Below are positions 26,463 through 35,155 of a DNA stretch of 35,155 bases, piece by piece (positions within the stretch are counted from its first letter, which is position 1; every line of letters starts with the position of its first letter). Both the position numbers and the translations under genes were made by a program. The stretch spans positions 1-35,155 of the forward strand of contig JAJQDO010000123.1 in assembly GCA_021202175.1 (NCBI GenBank). Direction: 5' to 3'. Under the pieces are notes generated by a model. The model saw only the letters and a program-made list of their open reading frames with translations. It was not told where the DNA came from and made no database searches. Source of the stretch: Clostridiales bacterium (GTDB taxonomy: Bacteria; Bacillota; Clostridia; Lachnospirales; Lachnospiraceae).

Positions 26463-26778
26463 CGTGGTACAATTTGTGATCGCGGCGATTTTTATCGTAG
26501 CAGGAATTATCATTACGGCCATACAGACCTTTGCGGTATTTCGTTTTGATTATGTGCTGAATCGTATGCATGGCGCGGCGATGGGTGATTCGTTGGGGAT
26601 ACTGCTGATTATTGCCGGTCTGCTGGTGATTTACGGTATATCGTTTGCATCTTTGAAGTTGATCGCCATCATCGTGGTGTTCTGGTTTGCCTCTCCGGTT
26701 TGCAGTCATTTGTTGTCGAAACTGGAAGTGAATACGAATGAACATCTGGAGGAAGAATGCGAGGTGCCGGAAGAATGA
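26452..26778 (+). CDS. MrpG/MnhG-like (MbhC-like) subunit
   Basis: FRFDYVLNRMHGAAMGDSLGILLIIAGLLV...SPVCSHLLSK. Confidence 0.85.
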   Translation: MSINVVQFVIAAIFIVAGIIITAIQTFAVFRFDYVLNRMHGAAMGDSLGILLIIAGLLVIYGISFASLKLIAIIVVFWFASPVCSHLLSKLEVNTNEHLEEECEVPEE

Positions 26779-27056
26779 CGATATTAAGAATTATATTACT
26801 TACGATTTTGATTATCTGCGCGATTGCCGTCAGTGCTTCGAAGAATCTTCTGACGTCGATCGTCATCTATATGGCTTTCAGCCTGATCATGTCTATTGTC
26901 TGGCTGATTCTGGAATCTCCTGATCTCGCGATCACGGAGGCGGCTGTGGGAGCTGGTGTGACCAGTATCCTTTTCTTTGTTACTCTGAAAAAGATACATT
27001 CGATCCGCACGACGGCAGAGGAGGAAAAAGATGAGCAAACGGAATCCGAAGTATGA
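26775..27056 (+). CDS. MbhD/DUF4040-like subunit
   Basis: ASKNLLTSIVIYMAFSLIMSIVWLILESPDLAITEAAVGAGVTSILFFVTL; ATGA overlap with the preceding gene. Confidence 0.9.
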   Translation: MTILRIILLTILIICAIAVSASKNLLTSIVIYMAFSLIMSIVWLILESPDLAITEAAVGAGVTSILFFVTLKKIHSIRTTAEEEKDEQTESEV

Positions 27057-27576
27057 GAATAGTTTTTGGCAGCATTTTGTGCAGTGGGTTCAGGGAACCC
27101 ATGATCCTGTGGAAGGTAAGTTGGAGACAAAGGTTCGAGATAAAGAATTCTTTGGGGATGAAAAGATTCATTATATTAATCTCCATATCCAGAATGTTGC
27201 GGAATATGATGAAAGCCGTTTTGAGGAAGGCATGGCAAAAAGAGTGAACGCATACACGAAGTTTTCAAGAGTAATGTCTGTTATCCTGGCTATCTTTATG
27301 ATCGGCATCCTGTTCTGGACAGTTCGCTACCTGCCGCAGTTTGGTGATCCGAATGCGCCGGAGAACAATGAAGTGGCTACAAGGTATATCGAAAGCGGTC
27401 TGGAGGAAACCGGGGCTGTCAATATCGTGGCCGGCATGATATTGGATTACCGTGCGTTTGATACTTTTGGTGAGTCCTGTGTGCTTTTTGTGGCTTCCTG
27501 TTGTGTGCTGATCCTTTTGCGTGTGGATACGGCAGAGGATCAGCATTCGAGAGCACTGGAAGATATGTATGACTGA
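27031..27576 (+). CDS. MbhE-like subunit (MrpA C-terminal-domain homologue) with N-terminal soluble extension
   Basis: YLPQFGDPNAPENNEVATRYIESGLEETGAVNIVAGMILDYRAFDTFGESCVLFVA. Confidence 0.85.
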   Translation: MSKRNPKYENSFWQHFVQWVQGTHDPVEGKLETKVRDKEFFGDEKIHYINLHIQNVAEYDESRFEEGMAKRVNAYTKFSRVMSVILAIFMIGILFWTVRYLPQFGDPNAPENNEVATRYIESGLEETGAVNIVAGMILDYRAFDTFGESCVLFVASCCVLILLRVDTAEDQHSRALEDMYD

Positions 27577-27603
27577 AACTATGAACCGAAAAACGATACG
27601 ATT

Positions 27604-28008
27604 TTGCAATACGCGGCAAGATTTCTTGTGCCATTGATCATCATATTTGGCATTTACGTGGTGCTGAACGGACATATTTCGCCGGGCGGCGGTTTTTCCG
27701 GCGGCGCGATCATCGGGTCTGGTCTGATTTTATACCTGACGGCTTTTGACTTTGAGAAGACCAGTCGTTTTATGAATGAGCGGGTGGTGAAAACTCTGAC
27801 TGTCTGTGCGCTGACTTTCTATTGTTTTGCCAAGAGTTACTCCTTTTATACGGGAGCGAATGGACTGGAAAGCATTATTACGCCGGGTACGCCAGGCAGG
27901 ATCTTGAGTGCCGGACTGATCGTTTATCTGAATATCTGTGTCGGCATCGTTGTGGCCTGTACCATGTATTCTTTTTATACATTATTCAGAAAAGGGGGTA
28001 TTTCATAA
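27604..28008 (+). CDS. MrpB/MnhB-like (MbhF-like) subunit; start codon region anomalous (possible 1-nt deletion)
   Basis: LQYAARFLVPLIIIFGIYVVLNGHISPGGGFSGGAIIGSGLIL...ITPGTPGRILSAGLIVYLNICVG; track start at 27604 is TTG with no SD. Confidence 0.85.
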   Translation: MQYAARFLVPLIIIFGIYVVLNGHISPGGGFSGGAIIGSGLILYLTAFDFEKTSRFMNERVVKTLTVCALTFYCFAKSYSFYTGANGLESIITPGTPGRILSAGLIVYLNICVGIVVACTMYSFYTLFRKGGIS

Positions 28009-28009
28009 A

Positions 28010-28381
28010 ATGGGCTCGTTTCTGACAAATTATGAAGAAGTGGCGGCAGTGATTCTGTTTGTGATTGGTATGAGTAATCTGCTTTTGCAGCCGAATCTGA
28101 TGAAGAAGATCATCGGACTGGATGTCATGGATGCGGCCATCTATCTCTTCCTTGCGTCCAAAGGGTATATCGAGGGCAGGACGGCCCCGATTTATGTGGA
28201 TGGCATTATGGATGCGGAACATTATATCAATCCGATTCCGGCCGGCCTGGTATTGACTGGAATCGTTGTGTCTGTCAGCGTCAGTGCATTGATGATGGCA
28301 TTGACGATAAACCTTTATCGTGAATACCATACGCTGAATCTGGATGAGATCATGATGAAGATCGGCAAGGAGGAAGAGTAG
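28010..28381 (+). CDS. MrpC/MnhC-like (NuoK-like, MbhG-like) subunit
   Basis: VAAVILFVIGMSNLLLQPNLMKKIIGLDVMDAAIYLFL...DPIPAGL-type NPIPAGLVLTGIVVSVSVSALMMALTI. Confidence 0.9.
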   Translation: MGSFLTNYEEVAAVILFVIGMSNLLLQPNLMKKIIGLDVMDAAIYLFLASKGYIEGRTAPIYVDGIMDAEHYINPIPAGLVLTGIVVSVSVSALMMALTINLYREYHTLNLDEIMMKIGKEEE

Positions 28382-29875
28382 ATGACGCTGGTTCAGAATT
28401 TCCCTTTTTTCTGTATTATCTTGTCCATGTTTTCTACCATTATCTCCTTTGTGTTAAATGGCAGGGCAGCGAAATACGTGCATGTTGCCATGGTGACGAT
28501 CGTCCTGGTTCTTTCCCTGGCTACCCTATCCTTTGTATGGGGAACGGGGGAGAGTTATACCTTTTCCATGGGACATTATCCCGCTCCGTGGGGCAATGAG
28601 ATCCGAATCGGTGTGCTGGAAACACTGATGGCAGCTTTTTTTGCCTTGATTATGCTGTTGTCTGTCTTTGGTGGTATGGCACATCTTGATAGAGAGATAC
28701 AGAATTCGAAAAAGAATTTGTTTTATATATTGATGGATCTGCTGATGGCATCTTTGCTGGCACTGGTCTACACCAATGGCCTGTTTACGGCTTATGTATT
28801 TATCGAGATCAACACGATAGCGGCCTGTGGCCTGATTATGATTAAAAAACAGGGACGGACCTATGTTTCTGCCGTCCGCTATATGGTTATGAGCCTGGTA
28901 GGTTCCGGTTTGTTTTTGATTGGCCTTACTCTTTTATACAGCATTACCGGACAGCTGTTGATGTCTCCGGCTAAGGAGGCGCTGGAGGAGATTATCGCCA
29001 CCAATAGTTATCATGTGCCATTGGTCATTATCATGATTTTGATTACCGTCGGGTTGGGAATCAAGAGCGGCCTGTATCCGTTTCATACATGGATTCCGGA
29101 TGCTTATGGATATACGACGCCTGCGGCCAGCGCGATTTTATCCTCACTGGTTTCCAAAGGGTACATCTTTTTGCTGATTAAGATATTTTACCGGGTTTTG
29201 GATTTGGAATCCCTCATCAGCAATCACCTGATCAATATTTTGTTTGTTTTTGGAATCATTGGTATGATTATGGGTTCCCTGGACGCTATCCGTCAGAATA
29301 ATATCCGCAGGATGACGGCTTTTTCGTCCGTCGCGCAGATTGGTTATATTTACATGGGAATGGGGATTGGCACTACGGCAGGAATGGTTGCGGCGGTGTT
29401 TCACCTGATTTCCCATGGTGCCACCAAATCTCTGCTGTTTATCAGTATTTCCGGACTGACTGAGGTGTCGGAAGACCGGGTGGATTTTCATTCTCTGCGG
29501 GGCGCCGGCTTTCGCAATAAGATTGCCGGAGTGGCTTATACCGTGGGCGCTATGTCCATGATCGGCATTCCGCTGTTTGCCGGTTTCGTTTCCAAGTACC
29601 TGTTTGCTTCGGCGGCGATGACGGCCGGTCATAAAACGTTGGTTGCCTGGATTGTTCTGGCAATCAGTACAGTGTTAAATACGATATATTTTATGCGGAC
29701 AGTGCTGACGATATATCACCCTGTACCGAAAGAAGAGAGACAACCGCATGGGATGATGCCTTCGAGGATCGAAACGGCGGCTGCAATCGGCATGATCGCG
29801 TTAAATATAGGATTGGGCGTTGCTTCTACGCCGGTGATTCGGGCGATTGAAACGGGCCTGGCGATGTTCGGGTGA
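28382..29875 (+). CDS. Antiporter-type subunit 1 (MrpD/MbhH/NuoN-like)
   Basis: FIEINTIAACG, GIKSGLYPFHTWIPDAYGYTTPAASAILSSLVSKGYIF, FHLISHGATKSLLF, GIPLFAGFVSKY. Confidence 0.9.
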   Translation: MTLVQNFPFFCIILSMFSTIISFVLNGRAAKYVHVAMVTIVLVLSLATLSFVWGTGESYTFSMGHYPAPWGNEIRIGVLETLMAAFFALIMLLSVFGGMAHLDREIQNSKKNLFYILMDLLMASLLALVYTNGLFTAYVFIEINTIAACGLIMIKKQGRTYVSAVRYMVMSLVGSGLFLIGLTLLYSITGQLLMSPAKEALEEIIATNSYHVPLVIIMILITVGLGIKSGLYPFHTWIPDAYGYTTPAASAILSSLVSKGYIFLLIKIFYRVLDLESLISNHLINILFVFGIIGMIMGSLDAIRQNNIRRMTAFSSVAQIGYIYMGMGIGTTAGMVAAVFHLISHGATKSLLFISISGLTEVSEDRVDFHSLRGAGFRNKIAGVAYTVGAMSMIGIPLFAGFVSKYLFASAAMTAGHKTLVAWIVLAISTVLNTIYFMRTVLTIYHPVPKEERQPHGMMPSRIETAAAIGMIALNIGLGVASTPVIRAIETGLAMFG

Positions 29876-29889
29876 TGGAGGTGTAGAAA

Positions 29890-31362
29890 ATGGAAGTGAA
29901 TAATTATTTTCTGTTGTTGCCAGTACTGTTGCCGATTATCGCGGGAATACTGCTGATGGTTTTGCCACGGAAAAAGAGAAAGCACATGCTGGTATATGTG
30001 GGCATTGTTCTAGTCGTCGATCTGCTTTTGACGATCTGGATCATGTTGCTGCCGGAGAAAGCCTCCTCGCTGGAGTTATTGACGATCATGGAAGGAATGA
30101 AGATTTATTTTCATGTGGATACGATTTCCCGGATTTTTGTCTTGCTGGTGGCATTTATGTGGCTGATGGCGGGCCTGGCAGCTTTTGAATATATGGTTCA
30201 TGAAAAAAATGAGGCGCGATTTTACTGCTTTTATCTGATTGTTGGCGGTGTGCTGTCGGCTCTGTGCTTTGCGGGTAATTTACTGACTTTATATATATTT
30301 TACGAGCTGATGACCTTAACTTCCATGCCTTTGGTCATGCATTCTCAGGACCATGGAGCGATTATGGCAGGACTGAAATACCTGTTTTATTCCATGGGCG
30401 GTGCACTTCTGGTATTATTTGGCCTGCTTTTGTTTCTGGCAGAAGGAAATGATCTGGTATTTACCGCAGGCGGTGTCTTGCAGGGGGAGACTTCTGCCAT
30501 CCGAATGGTGGCCTTATTTTTGATGATACTGGGCTTTGGCACTAAGGCCGGTATGTTTCCGATGCATGGATGGCTGCCGACAGCTCATCCGGTGGCGCCG
30601 GCTCCGGCAAGCGCGGTTTTGTCAGGCGTGATTACCAAAGCAGGTGTGCTGGGAATCATCCGCACAGTGTTTTTTATCGCGGGTGCGGATATGATTCGCG
30701 GAACCTGGGTGCAGTATCTTTGGATCCTGTTCAGCTTGGTTACGATATTTATGGGTTCTATGCTTGCTTATAGTGAAAAGGTGCTTAAGAAGCGTCTGGC
30801 CTACTCGACTGTCAGCCAGGTCTCTTATATATTGTTTGGCTTATCTGTACTCCATCCGACGGCTTTTATCGGGGCTATCATGCATGTGGTCTTCCACTCT
30901 CTGGTGAAGAATACGCTCTTTATTTCCGCCGGCGCCATTATCTATAAGACAGGTCGAACAAAGGTGGACGAACTCACTGGAATTGGAAAGGAGATGCCTG
31001 TGACGATGTGGTGTTTTACGCTGGTATCATTGACGTTGGTGGGCATTCCACCTACCAGTGCTTTTGTCAGTAAATGGTATCTGGCCATCGGCGCCATGGA
31101 GTCCGGGGTTTTGGTATCCTCCTGGTTAGGACCGATTATCCTTCTGGTCAGTGCTCTTTTAACGGCAGGGTATCTGCTGACGATTTCCATCAAAGGCTTT
31201 CTGCCAGGAGCGGATTATGATTATACCGCTCTTAAAAAGAAGGAACCAGGATGGATGATGCTTGTCCCGATGGTTACCCTCACTGCGCTGGCTGTTGTTT
31301 TTGGCATCTGGCCGACGGGGTTGATGAATCTGATCAATGATGTGGCAGTAGCCGTATTTTAG
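29890..31362 (+). CDS. Antiporter-type subunit 2 (MrpD/NuoM-like)
   Basis: FYELMTLTSMPLV, GFGTKAGMFPMHGWLPTAHPVAPAPASAVLSGVITKAGVLG, FHSLVKNTLFISAG, SAFVSKW. Confidence 0.9.
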   Translation: MEVNNYFLLLPVLLPIIAGILLMVLPRKKRKHMLVYVGIVLVVDLLLTIWIMLLPEKASSLELLTIMEGMKIYFHVDTISRIFVLLVAFMWLMAGLAAFEYMVHEKNEARFYCFYLIVGGVLSALCFAGNLLTLYIFYELMTLTSMPLVMHSQDHGAIMAGLKYLFYSMGGALLVLFGLLLFLAEGNDLVFTAGGVLQGETSAIRMVALFLMILGFGTKAGMFPMHGWLPTAHPVAPAPASAVLSGVITKAGVLGIIRTVFFIAGADMIRGTWVQYLWILFSLVTIFMGSMLAYSEKVLKKRLAYSTVSQVSYILFGLSVLHPTAFIGAIMHVVFHSLVKNTLFISAGAIIYKTGRTKVDELTGIGKEMPVTMWCFTLVSLTLVGIPPTSAFVSKWYLAIGAMESGVLVSSWLGPIILLVSALLTAGYLLTISIKGFLPGADYDYTALKKKEPGWMMLVPMVTLTALAVVFGIWPTGLMNLINDVAVAVF

Positions 31363-31375
31363 GAAGGAGGAGCGT

Positions 31376-32851
31376 ATGAAATCCTGGTTTATTCTTGTAC
31401 CGATCCTGCTTCCGATCCTGGCAGGAATCTTATTATTAGCATTTCCAATTGAGGACCAGAAAAAGAGGAATATCTGTATCGAGATCGTTGTTTTGCTCAA
31501 CACGGTCCTCACCTTTTGGCTTTTGCTTCACAGACCGGAACAGAGACTGTATTTGTTTTCTATTACGAATAATATGCCGTTAACTTTGCATATCGATGGC
31601 CTGTCCATGCTGTTTGGGGGACTGGTGGCATTTCTCTGGCCACTGGCTTCTCTGTACGCTTTCGAGTATATGCGCCATGAGGAGCGGGTGAATACCTTTA
31701 TGGCCTTTTATACGATTACGTATGGCGTGACGCTGGGCGTTGCTTTTTCGGGCAATATCGTCACGATGTATCTGTTTTATGAGATGTTGACCCTGGTTAC
31801 TTTACCATTGGTCATCCATACCATGACGAAAGAAGCCTGGAAGGCTGCCAGAAAGTATTTGTACTATATGATCGGTGGGACTGCGTTTGCCTTTATCGGC
31901 ATTGTTTTTTATTCGTTGTATTGTAATGGTAATGAATTTATTTTGGGAGGAAATCTGAATCTTTCCGATTTAGACGGAAATATGACGATCGTATTGATTG
32001 TGTATGTCCTGGCGTTTTACGGATTTGGCGTGAAGGCAGCGGTATTTCCATTCCATGGATGGCTGCCCTCGGCATCGGTAGCTCCCACGCCGGTCACTGC
32101 TCTGCTTCATGCGGTGGCTGTAGTAAAAGCGGGCGTGTTCGCCATCATGCGGCTTACGTATTACTGTTTTGGACCGACAGTGTTAAAAGGGACCTGGGCT
32201 CAGACGGTTGTGGTGACGGTTGCTATCGTAACGATCATTTATGGCTCTACCATGGGTGTGCGTGAGACGCATTTTAAGCGCAGGCTGGCTTATTCTACGA
32301 TCAGTAATCTGTCCTATATCCTGCTGGGCGTCACGATGATGTCTACCCTTGGATTGGTGGCCGGTCTATGCCACATGTTCGTTCACGCGATCATGAAGAT
32401 CAGCGGATTCTTCTGCGCGGGCGCCGTGATGCATCAGACGGATAAAAATTATATTTATGAGTTAGATGGCCTGGGCTATGCCATGCCGTTAACCTTTACC
32501 GCTCTGTTGATTTCCGGATTATCCTTGACAGGTGTGCCGCTGTTTGCCGGATTTGTCAGCAAGTGGAGCATTGTGGAGGCTTTGTTTCATCATGAATCGA
32601 TGATTGCTTATATCGGACTGGCTGCATTGCTGTATTCGGCGCTCATGACCGGTATCTATATGTTGCCGATTGCGGTTCGCGCATGGTTTCCGCGCAATGG
32701 CTATCATAAGGATCAGGTCAAGGGGTTTACCGATCCGAATTGGATGATGAAAGTGCCATTGTTCATATTTTCTGTAATTACTGTCGGAATCGGCTTGTAT
32801 GCGCAGCCACTTTATCATTTTATCGAAAACATCGCCACGGGCGTATTGTGA
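31376..32851 (+). CDS. Antiporter-type subunit 3 (complex I subunit 5/NuoM-like)
   Basis: FYEMLTLVTLPLV, GFGVKAAVFPFHGWLPSASVAPTPVTALLHAVAVVKAGVF, HAIMKISGFFCAG, GVPLFAGFVSKW. Confidence 0.9.
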   Translation: MKSWFILVPILLPILAGILLLAFPIEDQKKRNICIEIVVLLNTVLTFWLLLHRPEQRLYLFSITNNMPLTLHIDGLSMLFGGLVAFLWPLASLYAFEYMRHEERVNTFMAFYTITYGVTLGVAFSGNIVTMYLFYEMLTLVTLPLVIHTMTKEAWKAARKYLYYMIGGTAFAFIGIVFYSLYCNGNEFILGGNLNLSDLDGNMTIVLIVYVLAFYGFGVKAAVFPFHGWLPSASVAPTPVTALLHAVAVVKAGVFAIMRLTYYCFGPTVLKGTWAQTVVVTVAIVTIIYGSTMGVRETHFKRRLAYSTISNLSYILLGVTMMSTLGLVAGLCHMFVHAIMKISGFFCAGAVMHQTDKNYIYELDGLGYAMPLTFTALLISGLSLTGVPLFAGFVSKWSIVEALFHHESMIAYIGLAALLYSALMTGIYMLPIAVRAWFPRNGYHKDQVKGFTDPNWMMKVPLFIFSVITVGIGLYAQPLYHFIENIATGVL

Positions 32852-32866
32852 GAAGGAGGGCTATCT

Positions 32867-34987
32867 ATGATTGGTAATGCTATACTTTTACTCTTGGTTG
32901 CTGGCCCCATGGCTGCAGGCGTCATTGACTATGGAATCGGCCGTTTCAATAAAACGGCCAGGGATTATTTCGCGAATGCCGTGACCGTTCTTGAATTTCT
33001 GGTTATGGCAGTTTTCCTGCTGACTTACAGCAGTGGTCAGGAGATTACTTTATCCCTTCCGGGAGTCTGCGGGATGGGTCTGTCTTTTTGCCTGGACGGA
33101 TTTCGCACGATTTTTGCTGTAGTGACAGCCTTTATGTGGATGATGACGACGTTGTTCTCCAGAGAATATCTCGCGCATGCCAGAAACCGGAATCGGTATT
33201 ATCTTTTTATGCTGATCACTCTCGGCGCGACCATGGGTGTATTCCTGTCGGATGATCTGTTTACGACCTTTGTGTTTTTTGAGATTATGTCGCTGGCCTC
33301 CTATGTCTGCGTGGTTCACGATGAGAAAGAAGAGACGATGCACGCCGGGGGAGTTTATCTGGCGGTAGCCATTCTTGGCGGCCTGGTTGCGTTGATGGGC
33401 ATCTATATGCTTTATTATAAAGCAGGAACCTTGCAGTTTAATGAATTGTTGTCTGCCTGCGAACCATTGTTTGCCGAGAACAGTCGCTGGTTCTATATAT
33501 GTGGTGGCTGCATTCTGTTTGGGTTTGGCGCCAAAGCGGGCATGTATCCGCTTCATGTCTGGCTGCCGATGGCCCACCCGGTGGCGCCGGCGCCGGCCAG
33601 CGCCCTCTTATCCGGAATCATTACCAAATCCGGTATTTTTGGCGTACTTCTCATCAGCACCCGCATTTTTCTGCATGACGGATACTGGGGATTTACGTTG
33701 TTGATTTTTGGGATCGTTACGGCATTCCTTGGCGGTATGCTGGCAGTGTTTTCCATGGATTTGAAACGGACGCTGGCCTGCTCTTCGATGTCTCAGCTGG
33801 GATTTATCTTCATGGGCATTGGCATGCAGGGGCTTCTGGGAGAGGAAAATGCGCTGGCCGTCAGAGGGACGATTTTACACATGTTTAATCACTCGAATTT
33901 AAAGCTCGTACTGTTTATGGCGGCCGGCGTGGTGGTCATGAATCTTCACAAACTGAATCTCAATGATATCCGTGGTTTTGGCCGAAAGAAGCCGTTACTG
34001 CTCTATGTTTTCCTGATGGGATCTCTGGGAATCGGCGGGATTCCGCTATTTAACGGCTATATCAGCAAGACATTGATTCACGAAAGCATCGTGGAATATA
34101 TCGAACTTCTGGAAGAAGGCGGCGGAGCTCTGACCTTTGCCCTGGCTTCCGGACAGAGCGCAGTGACATTGTTTCGGACGATAGAGATTCTCTTTATCGT
34201 GACCGGAGCGATGACGGTCGCCTATATGACAAAACTGTTTGTTGTCTTATTTGTGGAGAAAAATAATGACCCCGTGATTCAGAAGTCTTTTGAGGAAAAG
34301 AAACCGTACTGCAATAAGACGACGGCAGTGGTTCTGGGAGTATCGGCGACGGTGCTTCCGATTCTTGGTCTGTTCCCGGGATTGACACTGGATAGGCTGG
34401 CAGACATGGGACAGAGTTTTTTGTACGGAGAATCACCGGCCCACGCAGTGCATTATTTTTCCTGGACGAATTTAAAGGGCGGACTGTACTCTATCGTGAT
34501 CGGTGCCCTGATCTACCTGATCGTGATTCGTGGATGGATGCGCGTCAAAGAAAAGAATGGCGCTGTTATCTATGTGGGCCGGTGGCCGAAGTCCCTTGAT
34601 TTGCTGCGGCTGATCTACGAGCCGGTGGTGATGAAACTGCTGCCGCTGATCGCAACCTTTGTATGCAGGTGTATGGAGTATGTCACGGATGGGATCATCC
34701 TGTTGGCAAGAAAGACGACGCACCGTCAGTTACATGGAGAAAAGATTGCTCCGACTGGCTATTGGAGAGCGTTGGTATTTGGCCGGATGTTAAATGGTAT
34801 TTTCTTCCTGCTGAACAAGACGATTCTCAAAAACCGACCATATAAAAGAGATTTTGTGCTGCGATTCGCGGAGAGAGAACACATTGTCAAGGTAAGTAAC
34901 AGTGAGATTATGGCCAGTGTGTCGTTTAGTTTATTAATGTTCGGTATAGGAATCATGATTGTCGTATTTTTCGCTTTTCTTTCCTGA
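32867..34987 (+). CDS. Antiporter-type subunit 4 (NuoL/HyfB-like, 706 aa with long C-terminal extension)
   Basis: FFEIMSLASYVCV, GFGAKAGMYPLHVWLPMAHPVAPAPASALLSGIITKSGIFG, LHMFNHSNLKLVLFMAAG, GIPLFNGYISK; about 200-aa C-terminal tail with amphipathic/TM segments. Confidence 0.9.
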   Translation: MIGNAILLLLVAGPMAAGVIDYGIGRFNKTARDYFANAVTVLEFLVMAVFLLTYSSGQEITLSLPGVCGMGLSFCLDGFRTIFAVVTAFMWMMTTLFSREYLAHARNRNRYYLFMLITLGATMGVFLSDDLFTTFVFFEIMSLASYVCVVHDEKEETMHAGGVYLAVAILGGLVALMGIYMLYYKAGTLQFNELLSACEPLFAENSRWFYICGGCILFGFGAKAGMYPLHVWLPMAHPVAPAPASALLSGIITKSGIFGVLLISTRIFLHDGYWGFTLLIFGIVTAFLGGMLAVFSMDLKRTLACSSMSQLGFIFMGIGMQGLLGEENALAVRGTILHMFNHSNLKLVLFMAAGVVVMNLHKLNLNDIRGFGRKKPLLLYVFLMGSLGIGGIPLFNGYISKTLIHESIVEYIELLEEGGGALTFALASGQSAVTLFRTIEILFIVTGAMTVAYMTKLFVVLFVEKNNDPVIQKSFEEKKPYCNKTTAVVLGVSATVLPILGLFPGLTLDRLADMGQSFLYGESPAHAVHYFSWTNLKGGLYSIVIGALIYLIVIRGWMRVKEKNGAVIYVGRWPKSLDLLRLIYEPVVMKLLPLIATFVCRCMEYVTDGIILLARKTTHRQLHGEKIAPTGYWRALVFGRMLNGIFFLLNKTILKNRPYKRDFVLRFAEREHIVKVSNSEIMASVSFSLLMFGIGIMIVVFFAFLS

Positions 34988-35155
34988 TAATAAACGATAT
35001 TATATCTCTTACTATCGGTTGCTATAATTTGTACATTTTTAATATAGAATTTTGCCGCTTCGTTTAAATATTTAACAAAAATGATAAAAAACAGTTTAAA
35101 AACTTTGATTTGGGTGTCTAAACTACCTTTTTGAACTGCATTTTATAGTTGAATA

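Noticed and set aside
29144-29632. 162-aa minus-strand ORF and similar antisense ORFs in the antiporter operon (e.g. 33050-33577)
   Set aside because: Mirror translations of TM-coding sequence; composition not protein-like.
28382-34987. Respiratory complex I operon
   Set aside because: No NuoA-F/H/I/J homologues in the window; neighbours are Mrp/Mbh-type subunits.

Overview
This 35,155-bp window looks like ordinary chromosome from an anaerobic, Lachnospiraceae-like Firmicute (inference from gene content and style). I see no phage, transposase or CRISPR array. In order it contains: the 5' part of pflB (minus strand, running off the left edge) with a folded leader; a secreted 5'-nucleotidase with an LRR-like tail; a MATE transporter broken by an in-frame TGA; an HXXEE protein; a PPOX-family flavoprotein; an SGNH hydrolase; an FMN riboswitch in front of an FGGY-family sugar kinase; a secreted transglutaminase-like protein; a dense cluster of intergenic hairpins; a group-B-like [FeFe] hydrogenase; a moxR-DUF58-DUF4129-like operon; tRNA-Ser(CGA) preceded by a terminator-like hairpin; a Tet(M)/EF-G-like ribosomal GTPase fused to a C-terminal YacP/Rae1-like NYN RNase domain; an orphan CsoR/FrmR repressor; a CbiE/CbiT-like protein with a degenerate SAM motif; a CmpB-like membrane protein; a PAP2 protein; an orphan EutP/PduV GTPase; and an 11-gene Mrp/Mbh-like antiporter operon ending in four antiporter-type subunits with no full-length MrpA and no hydrogenase genes inside the window. 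The best candidates for an undescribed system are the Tet(M)-like/Rae1-like fusion and the four-antiporter Mrp/Mbh-like operon. Next come the FMN riboswitch-kinase pairing, the pflB leader switch and the CbiET-like pseudoenzyme. All family calls were made by eye from translated motifs; no searches were run.
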